A stretch of DNA of 64,000 nucleotides from CAVVUC01 sp963751395 (GCA_963751395.1 CAVVUC010000001.1:1426001-1490000); one strand, 5' to 3'; counted from the stretch's first letter, positions 18,405-28,091 are shown. Program-made: numbers and translations. The notes: generated by a model not told the origin, from the letters alone.

Positions 18405-18451
18405 AGATTAGCCCCGCTCCCTGGCAAAGTCTTGTCACAATAATTGCGACA
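18405..18451 (-). promoter_or_regulatory. Palindrome-controlled promoter, site 2
   Basis: Bases 18433-18451 carry the same 19-mer as site 1, TGTCACAATAATTGCGACA. On the minus strand a -35-like AAGACT (18433-18428) overlaps its last base, followed by 17 bp and a -10-like TAATCT (18410-18405). The start codon of the giant peptidase/LamG gene is 29 bp beyond the -10. The hexamers differ from sites 3 and 4 while the spacing is identical. Confidence 0.72.
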
Positions 18452-18838
18452 CACGGGGGAAAGTTGGCAGTTTTCAGTTGGCAGGGGAGAAATGTTCCTG
18501 GTTCTTCGTTCTTCATTCGGGCAGGGGTGGCCGTTCCCGGTCTCGATCAGCTTCGCAAGAACCGCACCAGGATCGCCAGCGCGACCGGCGTCCCTCACGC
18601 GGCCGGATTCAGCGGCCGGCGTGCCGATTGTGATCACGGATTCGATCTCGAATGCGGAGGCCTGGACCCGCTTGTTCGCGGCGACTGGATTGCGCGGCGG
18701 GGCGGGGGAGTCCGCGTCACGGTTTTTCCTGTTTGCCTGTCCCTCGCCGCGAAGCACAGCTTCCCCGGCAAGTGTGCGCCACCAAGCCCTCAGCCGGGCA
18801 GCGGGAGCGAAGATGAAACAGGGGCAGATCCGCCATGA
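18452..18838. other. Spacer without a gene; short heptad array
   Basis: No frame here has credible coding character in either direction. Bases 18494-18521 read as seven-base units (GTTCCTG, GTTCTTC, GTTCTTC, ATTCGGG), one of several heptad-period tracts in the window. Nothing else is recognisable. Confidence 0.45.
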
Positions 18839-20473
18839 TTATCGACCGAAGGAACTGAATCCCATCTTTGCGGGCTCGACACCAAAGACGATTCCCTTTT
18901 TCGAAACGGACGGCCCCGGGTTTTCAGGAATCGGCACATCTTTGAGCTGGAAAACCGGATACCCATCGGGATAGGCGACCCCATCCTCCTCAATGCAGAG
19001 GCGGGCGAAAAAGCCTCCGCCCGGGCACTCGCCTATGATAATTTCCAGATCAGCCGGGACGCTTTTTCGCATGGCGATCCATTTTCCTCCGATGAGCTGC
19101 GCGTTGTCGCTCTCCGATGTCGTATTGATATTGCGCTCCACCGAATACAAAGAGTAGTTCCCGTCGAGGACGTTGCTGCCATTGTAGCGGACCATCAGGA
19201 TGTCGTCTGCCCGCCCGCGAAAACGAAACCTCCCGTCTCGCGGCGGCACGATTCTCGCCTGATAATGAACGACCCACCGGCGTGGCGCGCATTCTTTTTC
19301 AACATTGAACGCCTTGGGTGCCTCGTCGGCGGGAAGTTCCGGGATCATGAGCTGGTAGGCAACCAAGTTTTCCGGAGCTTTGTAAAACCCGCTTAGCGTG
19401 GACTTGTTCCAGTTTCTGGTAAAATGTTTGATTGCCTTGATGTATTCGATGTTTACGGCGATGCTTGGATCCACTATTTCATTTTCACCCGCTTTCATTT
19501 TTGTGGGCTTGCGATCCTGGGTTTGTTTGAAGTCATAGAAAGTGCCCTTCAATCCATCGCCGGTGCCGCGGAAGCCGAAAAGCGTCATGCCGCCGCCGCC
19601 CCCGCCGCCCATTCCTCCTCCCGTGCCGCCCGCGCCGAAGCCCTGACCCGATCCCACGCCGCCCATGCCGGCGGCCATCCCCTGCATGACACTGGAGGCC
19701 GTGGGCATCGTCGGCATTTCGGGGAGAGAAACCTTGGAGATTCCGGCGCTGACGATGCGCTTCGCCTGCGGGGGCGCGCCGCCGGTTTTCTTTTTCGCCA
19801 TCGAGACTTTGTGTTCGAGGGCGCGCTTGCTCGGGTTGGGCGAGGGCGGGCCGCCTCTGAAGGTGAGCTTCCGTTTCGCCTGCACGCGCTGGACGATGAA
19901 ATAGGTCGCCCCGAGTCCGAAAAGCAGGTGCGCGACGATGCTGATGAACAGGAATTTGCTCGCGATGAGTTTCGCCCAAAAGGTTTTGCGCGGCGGCGGT
20001 TCGGCGTGCGGGGTCGGGACTGGTGCCGCAGCCGGCTGCATTTCCACGGGCGTTGCCGGAACGAAGGGAGGCGGCACGCCCGGCGGCGGCGCGAACAACG
20101 GCTGCACAGAGGGCGGCGCGGAGGCGACCGGTCTTTTCGTTTGTGGCGCGGCGGGCGCGGTGGAAGGGCCACGTGAAACACTGCCGCCATTTTCCGGAAG
20201 GCTCGCCGGGGGGATGGTTTCTGGCAGACCGGGTGATTCCGGGGTGGGCGGGGGAACCGCATTGAGAACGGCGATCTTATGCAGAATTATCTTGCGATGG
20301 CCGAACACCACCCCGATTTCCTTCAGGTCCGCATCGCTCAACAGGACAAAAGCCGGGGGCGTAATCGCGTTTGTGGCGAAAAGCTCCGCGTATTGACCCA
20401 TGCCAATCTCCTCGAGCCAGCCGGTTACGACGGAGAGCTGTTCGGATTCAGAAGGATCGTTTTCTAGGTTCAC
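18839..20473 (-). CDS. SAM-domain membrane protein with PA14-like C-terminus (copy 1)
   Basis: 544 residues. Residues 12-70 are a sterile-alpha-motif domain (VVTGWLEEIGMGQYAELF, LSDADLKEIGV, GHRKIILHKIAVLN), usually an oligomerisation module. A proline/alanine-rich linker (75-165) leads to one membrane helix (about 173-195, FLFISIVAHLLFGLGATYFIV) followed by basic residues. A Gly/Met-rich segment (270-300) ends in GGGGGGGMTLFGFRG. The C-terminal 220 residues have PA14-like strands (RWVVHYQARIVPPRDGRFRFRGRADDILMVRYNG). The order suggests a cytoplasmic SAM domain and an external or periplasmic PA14-like end. It lies 52 bp after its paralogue on the same strand. Function is unknown. No catalytic residues are apparent. 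Confidence 0.8.
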   Translation of the reverse strand: MNLENDPSESEQLSVVTGWLEEIGMGQYAELFATNAITPPAFVLLSDADLKEIGVVFGHRKIILHKIAVLNAVPPPTPESPGLPETIPPASLPENGGSVSRGPSTAPAAPQTKRPVASAPPSVQPLFAPPPGVPPPFVPATPVEMQPAAAPVPTPHAEPPPRKTFWAKLIASKFLFISIVAHLLFGLGATYFIVQRVQAKRKLTFRGGPPSPNPSKRALEHKVSMAKKKTGGAPPQAKRIVSAGISKVSLPEMPTMPTASSVMQGMAAGMGGVGSGQGFGAGGTGGGMGGGGGGGMTLFGFRGTGDGLKGTFYDFKQTQDRKPTKMKAGENEIVDPSIAVNIEYIKAIKHFTRNWNKSTLSGFYKAPENLVAYQLMIPELPADEAPKAFNVEKECAPRRWVVHYQARIVPPRDGRFRFRGRADDILMVRYNGSNVLDGNYSLYSVERNINTTSESDNAQLIGGKWIAMRKSVPADLEIIIGECPGGGFFARLCIEEDGVAYPDGYPVFQLKDVPIPENPGPSVSKKGIVFGVEPAKMGFSSFGR

Positions 20474-20525
20474 TGTTCTTCGTTTGACGCTAATTGTTCA
20501 GCGCGTGGCTGGAGATGCTTTCATA

Positions 20526-22205
20526 TTACCGGCCCCCGCCTGCTCCCCCGATCGCGTCGAGCAACGACCCACCGCTGGACTTTTCGCGCCAGATCGGGCC
20601 GTCGGACCGGTGGGGCGGTTGATTGCCCTCGGGGAGTTTTGCGTTACCGAGACGGAAGGGCGGAAGGATCGGATTCCCCGAGCCGTCGCGCTCGTACTGG
20701 ACGCCTTCCTTCTCGATCAGCAGGGTGAAAAACATCAGCCCGCCGTCGTCGCCGATGACCATCTCCATGTCGTAAAACTGGCCGGCTTGCAGTTGCATGG
20801 GCGCTCCTTTGGCAAAGCCGCCAGGGACGCCGCCCGCCGGGCCGTGCGAAAACTTGAATCCCTCGTAGAGGTATTTGGCCGTCGCTTTGAACTGCGTGGC
20901 ACTCTCATACTGAGGATAACCGGAGTGCAGGACGACCTTTCCGTTCAAACGCACGATCAGAAAATTGTCGGCACCGCCCACGAAATACCACGTGCCGCTC
21001 TCCGGCGGGGAGACGCGGCCTTTGTAAAAAACCATCCACAGGGACGGATCGACGAACTTCTTCACGCCGAAGGCTTCAGGCGCAGCCTCCGAATCGGCAA
21101 ACGGAACGAAGAGATTCGTTGCGCTGAGATTGGTCGGCGCTTTGAAGTACTGGTCGAAGAAGCTCTGGTTCCATCCTCCGTGCGTGAACCGGCTTAACTC
21201 CTTCGCAAGTTTCTCGACGCTGTCAACCGGCGTGCGTTTTTTTGAGGGATTCTGCTTGAGATCGTAGAACGTGCCCATCAATCCCCCGCCGCCGCGGAAG
21301 CCGAAGAGCGTCATGCCGCCGCCGCCGCCCCCGCCGCCCATTCCTCCTCCCGCGCCGCCCGCGCCGAAGCCCTGACCCGATCCCACGCCGCCCATGCCGG
21401 CGGCCATCCCCTGCATGACACTGGAGGCCGTGGGCATCGTCGGCATTTCGGGGAGAGAAACCTTGGAGATTCCGGCGCTGACGATGCGCTTCGCCTGCGG
21501 GGGCGCGCCGCCGGTTTTCTTTTTCGCCATCGAGACTTTGTGTTCGAGGGCGCGCTTGCTCGGGTTGGGCGAGGGCGGGCCGCCTCTGAAGGTGAGCTTT
21601 CGTTTCGCCTGCACGCGCTGGACGATGAAATAGGTCGCACCGAGTCCGAAAAGCAGGTGCGCGACGATGCTGATGAACAGGAATTTGCTCGCGATGAGTT
21701 TCGCCCAAAAGGTTTTGCGTGGTGGCGGTTCGGCGTGCGGGGCCGGGACTGGTGCCGCAGCCGGCTGCATTTCCACGGGCGTTGCCGGAACGAAGGGAGG
21801 CGGCACGCCCGGCGGCGGCGCGAACAACGGCTGCACGGAGGGCGGCGCGGACGCGACCGGTCTTTGCGCTTGTGGCGCGGCGGGCGCGGTGGAAGGGCCG
21901 CTCGAAACACCGCCGCCATTTTCCGGGAGGCTCGCCGGGGGGATGGTTTCTGGCAGACCGGGTGATTCCGGGGCGGGCGGGGGAAGCGCATTGAGCGCGG
22001 CGATCTTATGCAGGAGTATCTTGCGATGGCCGAACACAACCACCCCGATTTCCTTCAGGTCCGCATCGCTCAACAGGACAAAAAGCCGTGGTGTAATCGC
22101 GTTTGTGGCGAAAAGCTCCGCGTATTGACTCATGCCAATCTCCTCGAGCCAGCCGGTTACGACGGATAGCTGTTCGGATTCAAAAGGATCGCCGGGCGGG
22201 TTCAC
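20526..22205 (-). CDS. SAM-domain membrane protein with PA14-like C-terminus (copy 2)
   Basis: 559 residues, tandem paralogue of the gene at 18839-20473. The SAM domain (SVVTGWLEEIGMSQYAELF), proline-rich linker, membrane helix and Gly-rich segment are almost the same residue for residue through GGGGGGGGMTLFGFRG. The remaining about 240 residues diverge but keep the PA14-like pattern (LWMVFYKGRVSPPESGTWYFVGGADNFLIVRLNG), with a different insert before it. The upstream leaders of both copies are also related (GTTCACTGTTCTTCG then TAATTGTTCAGCGCG). The pair is a recent duplication or has been kept similar by gene conversion in the front half. The two products probably share a partner or assembly through SAM and differ in ligand. 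Function is unknown. Confidence 0.8.
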   Translation of the reverse strand: MNPPGDPFESEQLSVVTGWLEEIGMSQYAELFATNAITPRLFVLLSDADLKEIGVVVFGHRKILLHKIAALNALPPPAPESPGLPETIPPASLPENGGGVSSGPSTAPAAPQAQRPVASAPPSVQPLFAPPPGVPPPFVPATPVEMQPAAAPVPAPHAEPPPRKTFWAKLIASKFLFISIVAHLLFGLGATYFIVQRVQAKRKLTFRGGPPSPNPSKRALEHKVSMAKKKTGGAPPQAKRIVSAGISKVSLPEMPTMPTASSVMQGMAAGMGGVGSGQGFGAGGAGGGMGGGGGGGGMTLFGFRGGGGLMGTFYDLKQNPSKKRTPVDSVEKLAKELSRFTHGGWNQSFFDQYFKAPTNLSATNLFVPFADSEAAPEAFGVKKFVDPSLWMVFYKGRVSPPESGTWYFVGGADNFLIVRLNGKVVLHSGYPQYESATQFKATAKYLYEGFKFSHGPAGGVPGGFAKGAPMQLQAGQFYDMEMVIGDDGGLMFFTLLIEKEGVQYERDGSGNPILPPFRLGNAKLPEGNQPPHRSDGPIWREKSSGGSLLDAIGGAGGGR

Positions 22206-23112
22206 TGTTCTTCGTTCGACACTAATTGTTCAGCGCGCGGCTGTCACGGAGAATGCGAAACAATCCAGACAGACCCCCCGCCGGGTTGACCCGCGAAACG
22301 GAGCACGAGGGCGCTGGTGCCGGGCGGTCGCTTGCGGGGATACCGTATTGCACCAATAACCTGACTCCTTTTGCAAACGAACCCCATCCGACGCGCGTCA
22401 TGCTGAGGCTCAAACAAAACGGGGTTTTGCCGGCGTCCGCAATGATGGTTTCCAATCGGAGGGACGAGCTCTGCGAGTCCCTGGCTTCTCGAGTGTGGGA
22501 CTCGTGGAACTCGGCGCTCCGATGACATCATTGGCAGCGCAGCGAGGAACCCCGCAAACATCGCCCGGTGTCGTTTGTGAGATTGCGCCGCCCATGAACC
22601 CGCTCCGGCTGCCGGGCCTTTCGCGCGCCGCGCTTTGGACTGCGGCGGCTTGACGCCGCTTTGCGGGGGAGCGGACTTGTCCGCGCGGCGGGAGCGAATA
22701 CCGCACACCCGCGGACCCCCGTCCACGGAGACAAGTCTCCACCAACCCAAAGCGCAGACAAGTCCGCGCACTCCAAAGCGCTGCGCGCGAAACATGCGGG
22801 GCGCTGCGCTTCGGGAAGCGCTCCCGGAGTTCATTGCCGACGCCGGCAAAACCCCGTTCTGTGAACGCCTCGGAATGACTCGCCATACAGTGCCCAACGC
22901 GGAGCCGCCAGTCTTCTCTTCTTCGAGAGTAGTAGGTATGGGGTTCCATTGGCGAGCCAACGCAGTTTGAAAAAGGGAGCGCGGGCTGGAAGCCCGCGCG
23001 CTCCCGTTTCCATCTGCATCGCTCACCCATTCGATGCTGAGTGCGAAAGCGGTCGCCGACGGCGCGGCGCCCTCCAGTGCCTGGATGGACGGCCGCTGTG
23101 CCGTCCCCGCCA
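22206..23112. other. 900-bp non-coding spacer rich in dispersed repeats
   Basis: No frame looks genuinely coding. The stretch holds an inverted pair of a short element containing AACGGGGTTTTGCCGGCGTC (about 22420-22445 and, reversed, about 22835-22858), and the 200-bp repeat listed at 22605-22805. The element near 22835-22880 resembles sequence near 42880-42917. Confidence 0.5.
22605..22805. repeat. Dispersed hairpin-rich repeat, copy A
   Basis: About 200 bp, roughly 90 percent identical by eye to 27793-27995. It contains nested palindromes: GCGGCGGCTTGACGCCGC, GGAGACAAGTCTCC and a pair of GCGGACTTGTCCGCGC-type segments. It contains no gene of its own. It resembles a REP/MITE-type intergenic element. 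Confidence 0.65.
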
Positions 23113-26100
23113 CTATTTCCTCCGGCAGCGGCTGAGGAATATGCTTAACGCACCCGCGGCCAGCAATCCAATCGTCCCGGGCTCGGGCACCGGAGCCGCA
23201 GCAGGCGTGGCCAGTTCGCCCAGGTTCTTGCCGCCGCCACCGGCGAACGCCGTCGTTCCCGAGATGGTCAGGCCCGTGATGTCCAGGACCTTCACGGTCC
23301 CTGTGTGCGCGGTAAGCACCGCCGTGCCGCTGGTGGCGATGTTCAGGCCGCCGAGCAGCGTCTCGCTCACGTCGAATTTCAGGGTGCCGTTGTTCACCGC
23401 AGTCAGGCCGGTGTAGTTGTTTGAGCCGGAGAGCGTCAGCGTGCCGCCCGCGCTGTTCTGGGTGAGCGAGCCGGTGCCGCTGATGACGTTCGCGTAAGTG
23501 CGGCTGCCTGCGCCAACGTCATAGACCAGCGAGCCGTCGTTGGTGATGGAACTGCTCGATGCAATCGAACCCGCGTCCGTGCCGTCGCCGATCTGCAAGG
23601 TGCCCGAGATGATCGTCGTCGCGCCGGTGTACGTGTTGGCTCCGGTTAGCGTCATCGTGCCCGAGCCGGACTTGGTCAGACCGCCAGAGCCTCGGAGTTC
23701 GACGCCGATGCCGATGTTGTATCCCGCCGTGTCAAACGTGGTGGTGGCGTTGAGTTTGGCGAAGTTCTCATTGCCGTAGTTCGCCCCGGCCGCAAGCTGG
23801 ATGAAATTGTTCTGATTCGCGGTAGCGACGATGGTGGTGCCATTGAAGTGGATGTAGCCCAGGTCGTTGATCCACCACGGGCCGCTCGCGCTGTTGGCGG
23901 AGAGCAACGGGGTGCGGAGCGTGCCGCCATTGAGGATCATGCCGCCAGAACCGCGGTAGGTCTGCATGAATACGCCGCCCGATGCAGTCACGTCGGTCCC
24001 GGCACCGATCGTGAACGCCAGCCCGCCATTGCCTTGTCCGGTGCCGCGGAGCTGGTTCATGGTGACTACGCTGTTGGTGATATTGATGGCGTTCCCACTA
24101 TCCTGGGCCTGGGTGAGGTTGCCGTTGATCGTGGTGTTGCCGCCTGTGAAGCTGACGTTTCCACCGTTGGCTGTCACCGCCCCGATGGTGTTGGTTCCGG
24201 AGAAGTCCAACGTCCCCGCACTCACCGTCGTGGTGCCGGCGTAGCTGTTGTTGCCGGTGAGGTTGAGCGTGCCGCCCGAGCTGTTCTGGGTGAGCGAGCC
24301 GTTGCCGTCGATGCTGTTGGCATAGGTGCGGCTGCCGGCGCCGACGTTATAGACCAGCGCACCGTTGATGGTGATGGAACTGCTCGATGCGATCGAACCC
24401 GTGTCCGTGCCGTCGCCGATCTGCAAGGTGCCCGCTCGGATCGTCGTCGCGCCGGTGTGGGTGCTGCTGCCGGTGAGGGTCAGGGTATTGGCCCCGAGCT
24501 TCACGAGGCCATTGGTGGGCGATCCGCTGCCGGACGTGGCGTAGGTGAAATTTTCCGCCGAAGTATCGATGCCAACATTGGACGTGGCATCCATGCTGAC
24601 GTTGGGCATCGTGTTGGCAAAGAGCGAATCCACATCGGCGCTTGTGAAGAACGCCCCCGAGGCGGCGACGCCCAGACCGAGCGTGGCTCCGGCGGCCACG
24701 GTGGTGGTGCCCGATGCCGGTTTGGCATCGGTATTGCGGAATGTCAGGACGCCGACATTGACCGCCGTGCCGCCGCTGTAGCTGTTTGAGCCGGAGAGCG
24801 CCAGAATGCCGCCCGCGCTGTTTTGGGTGAGCGAGCCGGTGCCGCTGATGATGCCTGAGTAAGTGCGGCTGCCTGCGCCGACGTTATAGACCAGCGAGCC
24901 GTCGTTGGTGATGGAACTGCTCGAACCGATCGTGCCCGCGTCCGCGCCGTTGCCGATTTGCAGCGTGCCGTTGCTGATCGTCGTCGCGCCTGTGTAGGTG
25001 TTGTTGCCGGAAAGCGTCATCGTGCCCGAGCCGGACTTGGTCAGGCCGCCGGCACCTCTGAGTTCGACCCCGATGCCGATGTTGTATCCGGCCGTGTCAA
25101 ACGTGGTGGTGGCGTTGAGCCTGGCGAAGTTCTCATTGCCGTAGTTCGCCCCGCCCGCAAGCTGGATGAAGTCGCTCTGATCCACAGTGGCGACGATGGT
25201 GGTGCCGTTGAAGTGGATGTAGGCGTTATCATTGAGCCAATAGGTTGTGCTGGCATTGCCGGCCAGATACGCCGTGTAAAGAGTGCCCCCGTTGAGATAC
25301 ATGCCGCTGGCCCCGCGCCAGCTCCGGCAATAAACCCCGGCGCTGGCGTGGACCTCCGCCCCGCTGGCAATCGTGAACTGCAAACCGTCGGTGACCCAAC
25401 TGGAGAGTTGGTTCATAGTGACCACCCCGCCGCTAAATAACAGGCCGCTGCCCGAATTGTCCGCGTTCAGGTTGAGGTTGCCGTTGATGGTGGTGTTGCC
25501 GCCCGAGAAAACCGTGCTGCCGGCGTTGGCGTTGATCGCACCAATCGAACTGGTTCCACCAGTGAAGGCGAGCGTGCCGGCGTTGACCGTCGTGGTGCCG
25601 GTGTAGGTGTTATTGCCACTGAGCGTCAGCGTGCCCGACCCGGACTTTGTGATGCCGCCGGTGGCACCAATCTTGTTGTGGATCGTGCCGCTGTAGTCAA
25701 GCTGGCTGCCCTGGTCCACCGTCATGGTGGTGACGCCGTTCATGGCGGTGTCCACGGAAATGGTGGAGGTCGCAGTGCCGCCCGCCGTCACGTAGGTACT
25801 CCTGAGATACATGACACCCCAATCGGCGTTGCTTCCAGCGCCGTTGACGGTGCCGCCGTTTAGGACCAATCCGTTGCGCACGGTGCCGCCCGCTGTGCCG
25901 TTGTTCATCGTCCAGGTGCCACCCGCATTCACGGTGATCGTCCCGACGTTGCCGCCATTCCACTCGTTGCCGGTCGTCCAGTTGCCGACCGAGAGGAGCG
26001 TTCCTCCGTTGTTGATGGTGACCGCGCCTGTGCCGAGGTTTGTGTAGCCGCCGTTGTCGGCCGAAGCCCCGGAGATTTGCACCGTGCCGCCGGTGATCAC

Positions 26101-27444
26101 CGTGCCGCCGGTGTAGGTGTTCAAGCCAGTGAGCGTCAGCGTGCCCGAGCCGGTTTTGAGGATGCCGCTGGTGTTGCTGGAGGCGTTGACAATTTGGCCG
26201 CTGTAGAGCAAGTCGGTCGCCGCAGATCCGTCCTCGACGTTGAAGGTCACGTTGCCACTGGCGATCGTCATTTTCGATGCGATGGTGGAAGTCCCGCTGG
26301 CGGCGTAGGTATGTACCGTGGCTGCACTCATCATGGCGAGGCCGTCCACTTCAGATCCATAAGGCGTGATCGTGCCGGCCGTCATGTCAAAGCTGTTCAT
26401 GTGCTGGTATCTCGCGCTCTTCATCGTGCCGTTGACCACAATGAAAGGCGCATTGGCACCGGTTGAGAACGGGTTGTCGCCGTTGGCCGACAACGTCGCG
26501 CCCGAAGCAATCGTGATGGTGCGGGAGCCGTTCGTGCCGAGGGGATGAGCGTTATTGCCACTGTTGAGGTAGAGTTCCCCCTGATTCACGGTGACATTGC
26601 CAGTGAGAGTATTCGCGCCGGTGAGTTCCAGCGTGCCGGAGCCGGATTTGGTCAGTCCGCCGTAGTTGGCTGTTCCCGTTAACAGCGCCTGGCCGATGGT
26701 GATGTTGTTGCCGGCCGTGTCGATCTTCGCGCCGCCAGCCATGACGTAGGCATTGGTAAGCCCGGCCATGAAGGCAGTCGTGCCTGTACGGGCAACCAGG
26801 GTGCCGCCGTTGAAGTTGAAGGTGGAAGTGCCGGTTCCTGACGAGATGCTATTCGCCGCCAGCGTTCCGCCAGTATTGAGATTCACCACTGAATTGAGGG
26901 CGCCCAAGGTCAGGGTCGCGACGGTCGCGCTGCCGCTGCCGCTCACCGTAAGGATACTGGTCCCCGCCGTAGCATTTATCCCAACCCCGGTTCCAGCATC
27001 GGTGCCTATAAAGCTCCCCCCGGAGACGGTTAGAGTACCATCAAGCACGTTGCCGATAACATCGCCCTGCGTCGAACCCAGAGTGGAGAAGGTGCCGCCG
27101 GTGATGAGCATTGAGCCGGTAGCAAAACCTGTGTTGCCGATGACCAGACCGCGGCCCGTGCTGTTGGCATAGACCGTTGCCCCTTCTGTTGAGGAGTAGG
27201 TGAGCGTCTGGTTCGTCCCGCTATACACATTGAGCCGCGCATCATAGGTGCCGCTGGTTGACGCAGCAGTGCCGCTTAACCAGTTGGTTCCGGTGGCCCA
27301 ATCGGTGCTCGTGGTGCCGTTCCACTCAAAGGTTGTTATCGCGCCATCGGCGCCTGGAGCGAAGCCGAGGATTCCGCCGAGCAGGCAAAGCATGGCGGCG
27401 GCGGCGAGGCGGGAACGGAAGAACAAGGGTGTGTGTGTTTTCAT
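23113..27444 (-). CDS. PATR-repeat surface protein with PEP-CTERM anchor
   Basis: 1443 residues from ATG 27444. A signal peptide (AAAAMLCLLGGILGFAPGADGA) is followed by a region nearly identical to the start of the neighbouring 33060 gene (GRGLVIGNTGFATGSM onward). About nine autotransporter-associated beta-strand units follow (GLTKSGSGTLELTGANTLTG, GITKSGSGTLTLSGNNTYTG and others), predicting a long beta-solenoid. The C-terminus has a canonical PEP-CTERM sorting signal: VPEPGT, a hydrophobic helix (IGLLAAGALSIFL), then SRCRRK. That implies exosortase-dependent processing and surface anchoring; the exosortase is not in this window. There is no beta-barrel translocator domain, so it is not a classical autotransporter. 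The promoter is at 27489-27535. Confidence 0.88.
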   Translation of the reverse strand: MKTHTPLFFRSRLAAAAMLCLLGGILGFAPGADGAITTFEWNGTTSTDWATGTNWLSGTAASTSGTYDARLNVYSGTNQTLTYSSTEGATVYANSTGRGLVIGNTGFATGSMLITGGTFSTLGSTQGDVIGNVLDGTLTVSGGSFIGTDAGTGVGINATAGTSILTVSGSGSATVATLTLGALNSVVNLNTGGTLAANSISSGTGTSTFNFNGGTLVARTGTTAFMAGLTNAYVMAGGAKIDTAGNNITIGQALLTGTANYGGLTKSGSGTLELTGANTLTGNVTVNQGELYLNSGNNAHPLGTNGSRTITIASGATLSANGDNPFSTGANAPFIVVNGTMKSARYQHMNSFDMTAGTITPYGSEVDGLAMMSAATVHTYAASGTSTIASKMTIASGNVTFNVEDGSAATDLLYSGQIVNASSNTSGILKTGSGTLTLTGLNTYTGGTVITGGTVQISGASADNGGYTNLGTGAVTINNGGTLLSVGNWTTGNEWNGGNVGTITVNAGGTWTMNNGTAGGTVRNGLVLNGGTVNGAGSNADWGVMYLRSTYVTAGGTATSTISVDTAMNGVTTMTVDQGSQLDYSGTIHNKIGATGGITKSGSGTLTLSGNNTYTGTTTVNAGTLAFTGGTSSIGAINANAGSTVFSGGNTTINGNLNLNADNSGSGLLFSGGVVTMNQLSSWVTDGLQFTIASGAEVHASAGVYCRSWRGASGMYLNGGTLYTAYLAGNASTTYWLNDNAYIHFNGTTIVATVDQSDFIQLAGGANYGNENFARLNATTTFDTAGYNIGIGVELRGAGGLTKSGSGTMTLSGNNTYTGATTISNGTLQIGNGADAGTIGSSSSITNDGSLVYNVGAGSRTYSGIISGTGSLTQNSAGGILALSGSNSYSGGTAVNVGVLTFRNTDAKPASGTTTVAAGATLGLGVAASGAFFTSADVDSLFANTMPNVSMDATSNVGIDTSAENFTYATSGSGSPTNGLVKLGANTLTLTGSSTHTGATTIRAGTLQIGDGTDTGSIASSSSITINGALVYNVGAGSRTYANSIDGNGSLTQNSSGGTLNLTGNNSYAGTTTVSAGTLDFSGTNTIGAVTANGGNVSFTGGNTTINGNLTQAQDSGNAINITNSVVTMNQLRGTGQGNGGLAFTIGAGTDVTASGGVFMQTYRGSGGMILNGGTLRTPLLSANSASGPWWINDLGYIHFNGTTIVATANQNNFIQLAAGANYGNENFAKLNATTTFDTAGYNIGIGVELRGSGGLTKSGSGTMTLTGANTYTGATTIISGTLQIGDGTDAGSIASSSSITNDGSLVYDVGAGSRTYANVISGTGSLTQNSAGGTLTLSGSNNYTGLTAVNNGTLKFDVSETLLGGLNIATSGTAVLTAHTGTVKVLDITGLTISGTTAFAGGGGKNLGELATPAAAPVPEPGTIGLLAAGALSIFLSRCRRK

Positions 27445-27488
27445 TTTTATATCTAGGGAGCGTGGTTGATCATCGGGGCTAGGTGCGC

Positions 27489-27535
27489 AGAATAGCGAAA
27501 AGAGAAGAATTTGTCATGTCACAATAATTGCTACA
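27489..27535 (-). promoter_or_regulatory. Palindrome-controlled promoter, site 3
   Basis: Bases 27517-27535 read TGTCACAATAATTGCTACA, one change from sites 1 and 2. On the minus strand, -35 ATGACA (27517-27512), 17 bp, -10 TATTCT (27494-27489). The start codon of the PATR/PEP-CTERM gene is 44 bp beyond the -10. Confidence 0.75.
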
Positions 27536-27576
27536 CGGGAGGGGGGGTGGAATGCGGAATGCGGATGCGGAAGGTC

Positions 27577-27674
27577 GATTGCGGAAGACGGATTGTGGAA
27601 GGAGGAAGACGGACTGCGGAAGGCGGAAGGTCGATTGCGGAAGAAGGATTGCGGAAGGCGGATTGCGGAAGGCG
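27577..27674. repeat. Heptanucleotide tandem array (GATTGCG/GAAGGCG)
   Basis: Fourteen consecutive seven-base units in perfect register, alternating mainly between GATTGCG and GAAGGCG with single changes (GAAGACG, GATTGTG, GAAGAAG). It sits directly upstream of promoter site 3. Looser units extend to about 27550. Confidence 0.75.
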
Positions 27675-27681
27675 GAGGGTT

Positions 27682-27773
27682 TCCTTTGCGCTGAAGGCGC
27701 AATCTATTTCAGCCCAGGGCAACGCCCTGGGAAACGCCATCATCAAACGAAAAGCTGAATGGGCGCAATCGCC
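27682..27773. repeat. Short dispersed repeat, copy 1
   Basis: About 92 bp, repeated at 27997-28091 in the same orientation. Each copy contains two small palindromes, GCGCTGAAGGCGC and CCCAGGGCAACGCCCTGGG. The two copies flank the 200-bp element at 27793-27995. Confidence 0.65.
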
Positions 27774-27792
27774 AGACTGGCGCGCCTGAACC

Positions 27793-27995
27793 CCGGCTGC
27801 CGGGCATTTCGCGCACCGCGCTTTGGACTGCGGCGGCTTGACGCCGCTTTGCGGGAGGAGCGGACTTGTCCGCGCGGCGGGAGCGCACACCGCACACCCG
27901 CAGCCCCCCCGTCCACGGAGACAAGTCTCCACCAGCCCCAAAGCGCGGACAAGTCCGCGCACTCCAAAGCGCTCCGCGCGAAACATGCGGGGCGC
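27793..27995. repeat. Dispersed hairpin-rich repeat, copy B
   Basis: Second copy of the element at 22605-22805, same orientation, with the same nested palindromes (GCGGCGGCTTGACGCCGC, GGAGACAAGTCTCC). Confidence 0.65.
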
Positions 27996-27996
27996 G

Positions 27997-28091
27997 TCCT
28001 TTGCGCTGAAGGCGCAATCTACTTCAGCCCAGGGCAACGCCCTGGGAAACGCCATCATCAAACGAAAAGCCCTGAAATGGGCGCAATCGCC
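27997..28091. repeat. Short dispersed repeat, copy 2
   Basis: Second copy of the 27682-27773 element, with a few substitutions and a three-base difference near its end. The rest of the spacer to 28390 is non-coding and contains more short palindromes. Confidence 0.6.

Noticed and set aside
27577..28091. CRISPR array
   Set aside because: The repeats are seven bases long with no spacers, or are long dispersed elements. No cas gene is present.
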